Shown here: piece by piece, positions 43,387 to 51,376 of the stretch | How positions within the stretch are numbered: position 1 is the stretch's first letter | Layout of the letters: the number at the start of each line of letters is the position of its first letter | NCBI RefSeq assembly: GCF_027460265.1 | Contig: NZ_JAPZBC010000001.1 | Location: 4,561,001-4,625,000, forward strand | DNA: 64,000 nucleotides | Reading direction: 5' to 3' | DNA from: Streptomyces sp. WMMC940 | GTDB taxonomy: Bacteria > Actinomycetota > Actinomycetes > Streptomycetales > Streptomycetaceae | Translations under genes and position numbers: made by a program | The notes under the pieces: generated by a model | Database searches by the model: none | Told to the model about the DNA's origin: nothing | What the model saw: only the letters and a program-made list of their open reading frames with translations

Positions 43387-43476
43387 TCAACAGCTGGAAC
43401 AGCAACAGCGCGCCTGGACAGCGCTGCGGAACCCACGGATCGCGTGGGTCGCGGAGGGCGCTGTGGTCGCTGGCAT
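43387..43476 (-). CDS. Leaderless cysteine-rich leader peptide (putative attenuator)
   Basis: A 29-codon ORF too short for usual gene finding. It starts at ATG 43476 and ends 102 bases before the cysteine dioxygenase ATG. The peptide ends 'ARCCCSSC' followed by TGA, so four of the last six residues are Cys. A consensus promoter (TTGACA, 17-bp spacer, CACCTT) places the transcript start within a base of the ATG, so translation would be leaderless. The layout matches the leaderless polycysteine ORFs described in mycobacteria as cysteine-responsive attenuators. GTGGGTTCC (codons 14-17) could pair with GGAACCAC next to the ribosome binding site of the dioxygenase. A second ATG at 43481, in another frame, opens a 66-codon frame ending exactly at the dioxygenase start (ATGA). 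Confidence 0.6.
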   Translation of the reverse strand: MPATTAPSATHAIRGFRSAVQARCCCSSC

Positions 43477-43483
43477 GCCATCC

Positions 43484-43512
43484 AAGGTGACGACCACGGC
43501 TCCGGATGTCAA
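43484..43512 (-). promoter_or_regulatory. Promoter of the leader ORF and cysteine dioxygenase
   Basis: On the minus strand TTGACA (43512-43507) and CACCTT (43489-43484) are 17 bases apart. A perfect -35 consensus is rare in this genome. The predicted start is at about 43477-43476, the ATG of the leader ORF. Confidence 0.65.
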
Positions 43513-43786
43513 CTCAGTGACCGATTTGGCGGCAATGTTTCACCTCATCCGGTTACTCCGGTCGGAGAAAGGTTTGTGCGTCGACGGGGCCGGAGACATG
43601 GCGCTGCAACTGTGCTCTCAAACGCCGTTGCGCTCTTGTGATCGGACTGTGATCCGGATCGCTTGTGTGGCTGGATCGCAACAAGATCGAAGCGCGAGAC
43701 GTCCTTCCTTGTGGAGCCGGTGAACGCCGGTGCTGCAGCGCGGAAGGGGGAGGGTGCGGTCAGGCCAGTGGCAAGTGTCATGGTTT

Positions 43787-43816
43787 TTGGTGATTTGAAC
43801 ACTTTCCGCATACGCT
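43787..43816 (+). promoter_or_regulatory. Upstream whiB promoter candidate
   Basis: TTGGTG (43787-43792) and TACGCT (43811-43816) are 18 bases apart, giving a leader of about 145 bases. Two promoters are reported for S. coelicolor whiB, as I recall. Confidence 0.4.
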
Positions 43817-43859
43817 TGGTTCCGCAGAGTGAATACGGGGCCCAATAGCAGATCTCGGC

Positions 43860-43889
43860 TTGACTGGCCCGGATCCACACACTTGTAAT
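43860..43889 (+). promoter_or_regulatory. Proximal whiB promoter candidate
   Basis: TTGACT (43860-43865) and TGTAAT (43884-43889) with an 18-base spacer form a good HrdB-type promoter, predicting a leader of about 72 bases. AT content here is high for the genome. Confidence 0.6.
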
Positions 43890-43967
43890 TTCACTCGTGT
43901 CGTTCGGCCGAAATCGGTACGGCTCACGGCCGGATCACGGGGACGCAAAGACAGACGAGGGGCGCAG

Positions 43968-44231
43968 ATGACCGAGCTGTTCCAGCAACTGCTGGTCGAG
44001 GACGCGGACGAGGAACTCGGCTGGCAGGAGCGCGCGTTGTGCGCCCAGACCGACCCCGAGTCCTTCTTCCCCGAGAAGGGCGGATCCACCCGCGAGGCCA
44101 AGAAGGTCTGTCTCGCCTGTGAAGTCCGTTCCGAATGCCTCGAGTACGCCCTCGCCAACGACGAGCGGTTCGGCATCTGGGGCGGCTTGTCCGAGCGTGA
44201 GCGCCGCCGACTGAAGAAGGCCGCGGTCTGA
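43968..44231 (+). CDS. whiB: WhiB developmental regulator
   Basis: An 87-residue Wbl protein, the length of S. coelicolor WhiB and almost identical to it as I remember that sequence. Cys25, Cys48, Cys51 and Cys57 bind the [4Fe-4S] cluster. The 'GIWGG' turn and the basic 'SERERRRLKKAAV' tail contact sigma factor and DNA. WhiB acts with WhiA to commit aerial hyphae to sporulation septation. ATG 43968 follows GAGGGG by 6 bases. The long upstream region with two promoters suggests developmental control (whiB belongs to the BldD regulon in S. coelicolor). Degenerate copies of its 3' end follow the stop codon. Confidence 0.97.
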   Translation: MTELFQQLLVEDADEELGWQERALCAQTDPESFFPEKGGSTREAKKVCLACEVRSECLEYALANDERFGIWGGLSERERRRLKKAAV

Positions 44232-44311
44232 AGGGCTGAGGAAGGCCGCGGTCTGAGGCCGGCCTACGGTCTGAAGCAGGTCCGCGTCTGAAGCGGGGCC
44301 ACGGTCTGAAG
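44216..44311 (+). repeat. Degenerate tandem repeats of the whiB 3' end
   Basis: Five related units of about 15-17 bases, core GGCCGCGGTCTGAAG, at about 44216, 44241, 44261, 44279 and 44297. The first is the real whiB terminus with its TGA; the others lie beyond the stop and each keeps TCTGA. Confidence 0.7.
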
Positions 44312-44984
44312 GGCCGCGCTCCGGAGAAGGCCGCCGGCCGTCCGGTCGGGGCGCCGCCCGACCCGCCGCCCCACCTCCCGGCCGGTCGTCGACCACTCCC
44401 GTCGCCGGCGTCCGTCACGGCCCACGACGCCCGGTCGGCACCCGCTCCCGTCGCGACGCCCGTGACCGCCGCCACCTCGACCACCCGCCCGCGACGGCCC
44501 ACCAGGCACCCCGCCCGTTGCGCACGGCCCTCCGCCGCCCCCACCCGCACGTCCCGCGCATCCTCATCACTGCGTATCCGTTTCGCCCGCGCGCCCGTGC
44601 ATCGCACAGGAGGCGTCCGCGCATCGGACGCGTCCGCGCATCGCGTACGAGAAGGTCCGCCGCCCCCGGCTCCGCCGCCGGACGGCGGGCCTCCTCGTAC
44701 GCCCGCCGGTGTCCCCGCCCCGGGCGGGATCCGGTGGCCGCTCGCCGACCTCCCCGCTCCGGCCGCGATCCGGTTCCCACCCGCCGTCCCCGGTCCGACC
44801 TCTCCGGTCCCCCGTCCCCGGCCCGCCGAACGCCGGGCCGCCCGGGAGCGGTCCGCCCCGGCCGCCGGCCCCGCCTGGACAGCCCGCGCCACGGCGCTCC
44901 GCCGGACCGTTAGTGTGGGGCCCCGTCCCAGACGCTCCAGCGCCCCCCTCCCGGGGGCGAACCGGCCGGAGGGCCCGTACCTCA
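44312..44984. other. 673-bp GC-rich stretch without a supported gene
   Basis: Open frames here are long only because of GC bias and read as Arg/Pro-rich sequence without domain features. CGTCCGCGCATCG occurs twice near 44613 and 44629. TAGTGT at 44911-44916 is a possible -10 box for the glycosyltransferase gene, and GCCCCC/GGGGGC at 44942-44958 could form a leader hairpin. Confidence 0.5.
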
Positions 44985-47900
44985 ATGTCCGCCACCCCTG
45001 CGGAGTTTGTTCCCGCCACCTCGGCGGGGCTGGTTCCCGCCACCCCGCCCGAGTTTCCGCGGCACGTCGTCACCGCCGTACTCGTCTCCCACGACGGTGC
45101 CCGGTGGCTGCCCGACGCGCTCGCCGGGCTGCTCGGTCAGGAGCGCCCCGTACAGAACGTCGTCGCCGCCGACACCGGCAGCGCCGACGATTCGGCACGG
45201 CTGGTCACCGAGGCTCTGGGCGCCGAGCGGGTCCTGCACCTCGCCCGCCGCACCGGTTTCGGTGCCGCCGTCGACGAGGCGGCCCGTCTCGCACCCGTGC
45301 TCACCCCGGACGACCTGCCCTATCTGAAGCGTCCCAGCGGCTGGGACCCGGTGACCAGGACCTGGCGCGACGAGGCGTACGACATGCCGGAGCTGCCGCA
45401 CGGCGAACCGGTCCAGTGGCTCTGGCTGTTGCACGACGACTGCGCACCCGCCCCCGACGCCCTCGCCGAACTCCTCCGCGTCGCCGACTCCGACGAACAC
45501 GCCGCGGTCATCGGCCCCAAGCTGCGCGGTTGGTACGACCGCAAGCAGCTCCTCGAGGCCGGCGTCTCCATCGCCAACAGCGGCCGCCGCTGGACCGGGC
45601 TCGACCGCCGGGAGCAGGACCAGGGCCAGCACGACCAGGTCCGCTCCGTGCTCTCCGTGTCCTCCGCCGGCATGCTCGTCCGCCGCGACGTCTGGGAGGG
45701 ACTCGGCGGCTTCGACCGGCGGCTGCCCCTGATGCGCGACGACGTGGACTTCTGCTGGCGCGCCCACGCCGCGGGCCACAGTGTGTACGTCGCCCCCGGT
45801 GCCGTGCTGCGGCACGCCGAGGCCGCCGCCCGCGAGCGCCGCACCGTCGACTGCGCGGGCCGCTCCGTCGCCAGCCCGCACCGCGTCGACAAGGCGGGAG
45901 CCGTCTACACCCTGCTCGTCAACGCCCGCGGCAGGTCGCTGCCCTTCGTCCTGCTCCGCCTCCTCCTCGGCACCCTGCTGCGCACCCTCGCCCATCTGGT
46001 CGGCAAGGTGCCCGGCCAGGCGGTCGACGAGGTCATGGGCCTCCTCGGCACCCTGCTGCGCCCGGAGCGGATCCTCGCCGCCCGCCGCAGGCGCGGCAGA
46101 GCCCTCGTCGACGCGAGCGAACTGCGACCGCTCTTCCCGCCGCCGGGCGCCACCGTCCGAGCCACCTTCGAACAGGTCGCCGGAAGTCTCGGCGCCGGAC
46201 GCGACTCCGACTCCGGGGGCTCACGGCACGGCGCCGTCGAGTCCGGTCCGGGCGGCGACGAGGCCGACTTCCTGGAGGTCGAACAGTTCGCCCGGCTCAA
46301 GAAGATCGCCCGCAAGCCGGGGCCGGTCCTCTTCGCGCTCCTGCTGGTCGTCTCCCTCGTCGCCTGCCGCGGCCTTCTCGGCGGCGGCGCGCTCGCGGGC
46401 GGCGCCCTGCTGCCCGCGCCGGGCGAACTGTCCGAGCTGTGGAGCCGCTACGCCGACGCCTGGCACCCGCTCGGCACCGGCGGGACCCAGACGGCACCGC
46501 CGTACCTCGCGATCCTGAGCGTCCTCTCCGGACTCTTCCTCGGCTCCACCGGCTTCGCGCTCACCGTGCTGCTCGTCTGCTCGGTTCCGCTCGCTGGCGT
46601 CACGGCGTACTTCGCCTCCCGTCCGCTGATCGAGTCCCGGCTGCTGCGGGCCTGGGCGAGCGTCGCGTACGCGTTCCTGCCCGCCGCCACCGGCGCACTC
46701 GCCACCGGGCGGCTCGGCACCGCCGTCCTCGCCGTCGTGCTCCCGCTGATCGCCCGCGCCGGGGTCGCGGCCTACGGACTGGCCCGTACCGACGGTGCGC
46801 GCGGCAGCTGGCGGGCCACCTGGGCGTACGCGCTGCTGCTGACGTTCGCGACGGCCTTCACCCCGGTCGTCTGGCCGCTCGCCCTCGTCCTCGGCCTGGC
46901 CGCCCTCGTGCTGCGCCGAGGTGACATCACCGCCTACGGGCTGCGCTTCCTCGTCGTGGCCGGTACCCCGCTGCTGGTGCTCGCTCCCTGGTCGCTGTCG
47001 CTGCTGACCGACCCGTCCCGCTTCCTGCGCGAGGCGGGACGGGAGTTCGGCACCGGCGCGGCCTCACCGCTCGACCTGCTCGGCATCAGCCCCGGCGGTC
47101 CCAAAACCGTCGGCGGGCTGCTCCTCATCGGCGTGGTGCTCGCCGCTCTCGCCGCCCTGCTGCGCGCCGAGCGGCAGCTCGCGATCCGCACCGCCTGGGC
47201 CGTCGGGGTCGCCGCGCTGGTCTTCGCGGCCCTGGCCAACGGCTCGGGCTGGGCCGGACCCGCCACCCTCGTCTACGGCATCGCCCTGATCGCCGCCGCG
47301 GTCGTCGGCGCGGAGGGCGCCCGCCGGCGCGTCGCCGCCCAGAGCTTCGGCTGGCGCCAGCCCGTGGCCGCGCTCGTCGCCCTCGCGGCCGCGGCCGCCC
47401 CGCTGTTCGCCGCGGTCAACTGGATGATCAGCGGAGCCGCGGGCCCGCTGGAGCGCCGAGACCCGGTGCAGGTCCCCGCCTTCGTCGCCGAGGAGAGCGG
47501 CACCCGCGACCAGCCCCGCACGCTCGTCCTCGGCGGCTCGTCGCCGGCGAAGGTGTCGTACACGCTGGTCCGCGGCTCCGGCGGGCGCCTCGGCGACGCC
47601 GAGCTCAGCGAGGCCGCCGGCAGCGACCCGCGCCTCGACAAGGTCGTCGCCAACCTCGTCGCCGGCTCCGGCGCCGACCAGACCAGCCAGCTCAGCGGCT
47701 TCGCCATCCGGTACGTCCTGGTCCGCGACGGCGCGCCGCGCCAGATGAGCCGCGTCCTCGACGCCACCCCCGGCCTCTCCCGGCTCAGCCAGCTCGACGG
47801 CAGCGCGCTGTGGCGGGTGGACAGCCAGGTTGCCCGCGCGGTCATCGTCAGCGGCGGGGCGGAGCCGCTGCCGGTGGCCTCCGGACCGGTCGAGGCCCAC

Positions 47901-48764
47901 ACGGACGTCCCCAAGGGCCCCGAAGGCCGGGTACTGCGCATCGCGGACCGCGCCGACGACGGCTGGCAGGCCACGCTCGACGGCCGCCCGCTGGAGAGCA
48001 CCACCGTGGACGGCTGGGCCCAGGGCTTCGAACTGCCCGCCGAGGGTGGACGGCTCGATCTCGCCTATGCGACCCCGATCACCCACACCGCCTGGATCTG
48101 GACACAGGGCGCCCTCGCCCTCGTCCTGGTCGTGCTGGCCCTGCCCGGCCGGCGCCGCGAGATCGACGACGACCTGCCCGAGGAGGATGCCGCGATCCCG
48201 GCCCAGCCCGTCGAGGGCGAGGGCCGCCGGGCCCGCAGGCTCCGCGCGGCGCAGGCCGAGGCGGCGGCCGCCGCCGAGGAGGAGCCGGATCCCGCGGTGG
48301 GCCCGCAGCCCGAGGCCGGAGCCCCGGAACCGTACGCGGCGGTCCCCCGGCAGCCGCAGTACGGCGCCGAGTGGGACGAGCAGGCCTACGCGGACGAGGG
48401 CTCCCCGGCCGCCGCCGGCTACGGCTCGTACGGGAACGGCGGGTACGCCGATCCGTACCCGGGCCAGTACCAGGACGCCCCGGGACAGCGGTACGCGTAT
48501 CCGGAGACCCAGCAGTACGACGGCCCCCAGGGGCAGCAGTACGAGCCCGGGCAGTACCCGCCGGGGCCGTACGAGCCGCAGCAGTACGACCCCCGGTACG
48601 GCGGCCAGGCCCCCCAGCAGTACGACCCGCAGCAGTACGACCCGCAGCAGTACGACCCGCAGCAGTACGACCCGTACGGCACGGACCCCGGCCCGGAAGC
48701 GGGCCCGTACGACCCCTACGGCCACGAGAACGAGCAGCGTCCCGACGGGAGCAGCAACCAGTGA
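44985..48764 (+). CDS. Giant membrane glycosyltransferase (GT2 domain plus polytopic region)
   Basis: A 1259-residue protein. Residues ~25-330 form a GT-A family 2 domain ('VTAVLVSHDGARWLPDALAGLL', 'AADTGSADDSARL', 'LLHDDCAP', 'LMRDDVDFCWRAHAAGH'). Residues ~430-900 hold about ten membrane helices, followed by an extracytoplasmic domain, a further helix at ~1042 ('IWTQGALALVLVVLALPG') and a Pro/Gln/Tyr-rich tail with 'QQYDP' repeats. It probably transfers sugars to a wall or lipid acceptor at the membrane. It overlaps the DUF5719 gene by GTGA, implying a stoichiometric partner. The block whiB-GT-DUF5719-zincin-DUF3499-manB is conserved in actinobacteria. Substrate unknown. Confidence 0.85.
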   Translation: MSATPAEFVPATSAGLVPATPPEFPRHVVTAVLVSHDGARWLPDALAGLLGQERPVQNVVAADTGSADDSARLVTEALGAERVLHLARRTGFGAAVDEAARLAPVLTPDDLPYLKRPSGWDPVTRTWRDEAYDMPELPHGEPVQWLWLLHDDCAPAPDALAELLRVADSDEHAAVIGPKLRGWYDRKQLLEAGVSIANSGRRWTGLDRREQDQGQHDQVRSVLSVSSAGMLVRRDVWEGLGGFDRRLPLMRDDVDFCWRAHAAGHSVYVAPGAVLRHAEAAARERRTVDCAGRSVASPHRVDKAGAVYTLLVNARGRSLPFVLLRLLLGTLLRTLAHLVGKVPGQAVDEVMGLLGTLLRPERILAARRRRGRALVDASELRPLFPPPGATVRATFEQVAGSLGAGRDSDSGGSRHGAVESGPGGDEADFLEVEQFARLKKIARKPGPVLFALLLVVSLVACRGLLGGGALAGGALLPAPGELSELWSRYADAWHPLGTGGTQTAPPYLAILSVLSGLFLGSTGFALTVLLVCSVPLAGVTAYFASRPLIESRLLRAWASVAYAFLPAATGALATGRLGTAVLAVVLPLIARAGVAAYGLARTDGARGSWRATWAYALLLTFATAFTPVVWPLALVLGLAALVLRRGDITAYGLRFLVVAGTPLLVLAPWSLSLLTDPSRFLREAGREFGTGAASPLDLLGISPGGPKTVGGLLLIGVVLAALAALLRAERQLAIRTAWAVGVAALVFAALANGSGWAGPATLVYGIALIAAAVVGAEGARRRVAAQSFGWRQPVAALVALAAAAAPLFAAVNWMISGAAGPLERRDPVQVPAFVAEESGTRDQPRTLVLGGSSPAKVSYTLVRGSGGRLGDAELSEAAGSDPRLDKVVANLVAGSGADQTSQLSGFAIRYVLVRDGAPRQMSRVLDATPGLSRLSQLDGSALWRVDSQVARAVIVSGGAEPLPVASGPVEAHTDVPKGPEGRVLRIADRADDGWQATLDGRPLESTTVDGWAQGFELPAEGGRLDLAYATPITHTAWIWTQGALALVLVVLALPGRRREIDDDLPEEDAAIPAQPVEGEGRRARRLRAAQAEAAAAAEEEPDPAVGPQPEAGAPEPYAAVPRQPQYGAEWDEQAYADEGSPAAAGYGSYGNGGYADPYPGQYQDAPGQRYAYPETQQYDGPQGQQYEPGQYPPGPYEPQQYDPRYGGQAPQQYDPQQYDPQQYDPQQYDPYGTDPGPEAGPYDPYGHENEQRPDGSSNQ
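48615..48674 (+). repeat. Four perfect 15-bp units encoding QQYDP
   Basis: CAGCAGTACGACCCG occurs four times head to tail in the C-terminal tail of the giant glycosyltransferase. The period is in frame, so length variation between strains is expected. Confidence 0.9.
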
Positions 48765-50332
48765 ATCGCACGACCCTCTCGCTCCTCGCGGCCGTGACGT
48801 CCCTCGCGGCGGTGACCGGATTCGCCGCGCTCACCGCGCCGGACGGCGGGGCGGCGACCGGGGCGACGGCTCCGGCCCGGCTGCCGGTGGAGCGCTCCAG
48901 CCTGCTCTGCCCGGCCCCGGCGACGTCGGACCTCGCCGAGACCGTGTACACGTCCTTCACCCCTGGGCCCGGCAGCGGCGGCGGCTCCGCCACCTCGGGC
49001 GCGGTGGCCGAACTCAAACCCTCCGTCGCGACGTTGAGGGGTCCGGCCGGCGGGGAGAAGAAGGACGAGGCGGGCGAGGAGGACGGGGCGGACGGGGCGG
49101 AGAACGACGGAAGCGCGAAGAAGCCCCCGTCCGACAAGCCCGTCGTCACGCTCAAGCAGCCCGGGAAACCCGTCGCCGCCAAGGCGAGCGGCAGCGCCGC
49201 CCCCGCGCTGGTCGGCACCGCCACCGGCGGTCTCGCCCCTGGCTGGACCACCCAGCAGACGACCGTCGTGAGCGCCGGCAGTGGCCGCGGAGTGCTCGGA
49301 GTCCACTGCACCGCACCCGACACGGACCTCTGGTTCCCGGGCGCGAGTCTCGCCGAGGACCGGCAGGACTACGTCCACCTCACCAATCCCGACGACTCCG
49401 GCGCGCTCGTCGACATCGAGCTCTACGGCAAGGACGGCTCGCTCAAGTCCCAGCTGAGCGACGGCATCCAGGTCCCCGCGGGGGCGAGCGTCCCCGTCCT
49501 GCTCTCCACCCTGACGACCGATCCCGCCGATGACGTGACCGTGCACGTCACGACGCGCACCGGCCGGGTCGGCGCGGCGGTGCGGGGCGCCGGGGACGAG
49601 ATCGGGAGCGACTGGCTGCCGGCGTCCGCCGACCCGGCCGGCACGCTGGTGCTGCCGGGTGTCCCGGCGGACGCGACCTCCGTGCGGCTGGTCGCGTTCG
49701 CGCCCGGTGACGACGACGCGGAACTGAAGGTGCGCCTCGCCGGCGCGACCGGCACGCTCAACCCCGCCGGCGCGGAGAGCCTGCGGGTGAAGTCCGGGAT
49801 GACGGCCTCGCTCGAGATGAAGGACGTCACCAAGGGCGAGGCGGGCTCGATCCTCCTGTCACCGGCCGAGGGCGCCCCGGCGACGGGTGTGGTCGCGGCC
49901 CTGCAGGTCACCCGGGGCAAGGGCGACAAGCAGGAGATCGCCTACATCCCGGCGACCGCGCCGGTCACGGAGCGGGCCACCGCCGCCGACAACCGGGCCG
50001 AGGGCTCGGTGCTCTCCCTCGCCGCGCCCGGTGCGACCGCCCAGGTCAGGGTGACGGCCTCGGCCGGTACCGAAGGCGGGTCCCGAGCCGTCAAGACGTA
50101 CACGGTCAAGGGCGGTACGACGCTGGCGGTCAGCCCGCCCGTCCCGGCAGGGCTGAAGGGCTCGTACGCGCTGACGGTGGAGCCGCAGTCCGGCGGGCCG
50201 GTCCACGCGGCCCGCACGCTGCTGCTCCCGCAGGACGGCATCCAGATGTTCACCGTCCAGACCCTGCCGGACGACCGCGGTCTGGTCGCGGTCCCGGCGG
50301 CGGAGCAGGACCTCTCCGTCCTCGACGACTGA
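48761..50332 (+). CDS. DUF5719-family exported protein
   Basis: A 523-residue protein with an N-terminal signal/anchor helix ('LSLLAAVTSLAAVTGFAALTA'), a Lys/Glu/Asp-rich linker (~90-150), and two or three beta-rich domains ('LWFPGASLAEDRQDYVHLTNPDDSGALVDIELYGKDG', 'LTVEPQSGGPVHAARTLLL'). The pattern fits DUF5719, an actinobacterial family found after this glycosyltransferase. GTG 48761 overlaps the glycosyltransferase stop (GTGA). It probably acts outside the membrane together with the glycosyltransferase, possibly as a scaffold or polymer-binding subunit; no catalytic residues are recognised. Confidence 0.8.
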   Translation: MNRTTLSLLAAVTSLAAVTGFAALTAPDGGAATGATAPARLPVERSSLLCPAPATSDLAETVYTSFTPGPGSGGGSATSGAVAELKPSVATLRGPAGGEKKDEAGEEDGADGAENDGSAKKPPSDKPVVTLKQPGKPVAAKASGSAAPALVGTATGGLAPGWTTQQTTVVSAGSGRGVLGVHCTAPDTDLWFPGASLAEDRQDYVHLTNPDDSGALVDIELYGKDGSLKSQLSDGIQVPAGASVPVLLSTLTTDPADDVTVHVTTRTGRVGAAVRGAGDEIGSDWLPASADPAGTLVLPGVPADATSVRLVAFAPGDDDAELKVRLAGATGTLNPAGAESLRVKSGMTASLEMKDVTKGEAGSILLSPAEGAPATGVVAALQVTRGKGDKQEIAYIPATAPVTERATAADNRAEGSVLSLAAPGATAQVRVTASAGTEGGSRAVKTYTVKGGTTLAVSPPVPAGLKGSYALTVEPQSGGPVHAARTLLLPQDGIQMFTVQTLPDDRGLVAVPAAEQDLSVLDD

Positions 50333-50499
50333 CGGAATCCGGCCACCCGGGCCCGGTGGGCGGCGGACGCGGTTGCCGCGCACCGGGCCGGGAGCCGAGC
50401 ACCGTGCCCGCGGGAGGGGAGCGGCGCACCGGACGCGCCACGGGTCGTATCGGGCGGGGCGGGTGAGTGCGGCCGCTGCCTCGGCCGGACCTGCTCGCC

Positions 50500-50928
50500 C
50501 TAGTCCTGGCCGTAGCGGGGGTCGACCGACTCCGGCGCGAGGCCCAGCAGGTCCGCCACCTGCTCCACCACCACCTCGTGCACCAGCAGTGCCCGTTCGT
50601 CCCGGTTCTTCGTGCGGATCTCGACGGGACGCCGGTAGACCACGATCCTCGCCGGGCTGCCCTTCCCCGCCGGTACCGAGCGGCCCAGCGGCACGCTCTC
50701 GTCCAGCGACCCCGGTACGTCCAGCACCAGGAAATCCACCTCGGCCAGCTGGGGCCAGCGCCGCTCCAGCCGTTCCACCGAGTCCTGGACGAGATCGCGG
50801 AACGACTCGGCCCGGCTGGCGGAGAGCGGCACCTGCGGCGGGGCGACGGGCCCGCGCATCCCCCGGCCGTGACGGTCGCGGCGGCGCGGCCTGGGCTCGG
50901 TGGGGCGGGGCGGTACGGGACTGTCCAT
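50500..50928 (-). CDS. Zincin-like metallopeptidase-family protein with altered motif
   Basis: A 142-residue protein with a Pro/Arg-rich N-terminus and a minimal zincin (DUF1025/MMP-like) domain from ~40: 'FRDLVQDSVERLERRWPQLAEVDFLVLDVP', 'ARIVVYRRPVEIR', 'DERALLVHEVVVEQVADLLGL'. Active relatives read HExxH; here His117-Glu118 is followed by Val121, with Glu122 next, so the second zinc His is missing. It may be inactive or use another ligand. It is convergent with the DUF5719 gene and divergent from DUF3499. A homologue (Rv3259) occupies the same neighbourhood in mycobacteria, as I recall. Confidence 0.75.
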   Translation of the reverse strand: MDSPVPPRPTEPRPRRRDRHGRGMRGPVAPPQVPLSASRAESFRDLVQDSVERLERRWPQLAEVDFLVLDVPGSLDESVPLGRSVPAGKGSPARIVVYRRPVEIRTKNRDERALLVHEVVVEQVADLLGLAPESVDPRYGQD

Positions 50929-51376
50929 CACTGACGCAGGGTAGCTCTCCCGGACCCTGCCGCAGCGGGGCCGTGCCCCTCTCGAACCGGGGGCCATCGC
51001 CCTCGGGGGTGACGGCGTACCACCCGGAGGCGTGAAGGTTTCGACGGTCCCCGCCGGACGTCTCCCGGGCGCCCCGGCGCCGCCTGCCCGGGGCGTCCTC
51101 GGTGGGCCACATGGGCTTGTCGCCTATTGAACATTCAAGCCAAGGTTGGGTTCGATTCGACATCGTTCTTCGATCGCCATACTCGCCGTGAATGACGCGA
51201 TTCATATGCAGTGGTGACCGGATCGCATGGGGTCCCGGATCGGCCGCCGTTCCTCCCGCGCAGGTCAGTCCAGCCGGCCGGAACGCGGCTGTGCGGGACC
51301 TCACAGCACGACACGGTGGGGTGACGTGGCGGAGAGTCGTCGCGGCCCGCTCAAGAGTGCGGTACCGTCCAACGTC
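50929..51376. promoter_or_regulatory. 448-bp divergent region with an AT-rich palindrome cluster
   Basis: No gene. The block 51120-51210 is conspicuously AT-rich and contains TTGAA-CA-TTCAA (51127-51138), a perfect palindrome, and TGAAT-GACGCG-ATTCA (51189-51204). TACCGT at 51363-51368 is a -10-like box 8 bases before the DUF3499 GTG, suggesting a leaderless mRNA. Confidence 0.5.

Larger units (their letters stand above)
43285..43967. other. 683-bp intergenic region between cysteine dioxygenase and whiB
   Basis: It holds the cysteine-rich leader ORF and its promoter on the minus strand (43387-43512), and two promoter candidates for whiB on the plus strand (43787-43889). The stretch 43513-43786 is less GC-rich than surrounding genes and shows no gene; it may carry binding sites for developmental regulators. 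Confidence 0.6.

Noticed and set aside
43281..43481. 66-codon frame ending on the cysteine dioxygenase start as a real protein gene
   Set aside because: Third-position GC is too low for this genome and no domain is visible; kept only as a possible translational coupling device.
43820..43895. BldD operator at whiB (AGTGA ... TCACT)
   Set aside because: AGTGA at about 43828 and TCACT at about 43891 are separated by more than 50 bases, too far for one known BldD site; not annotated.
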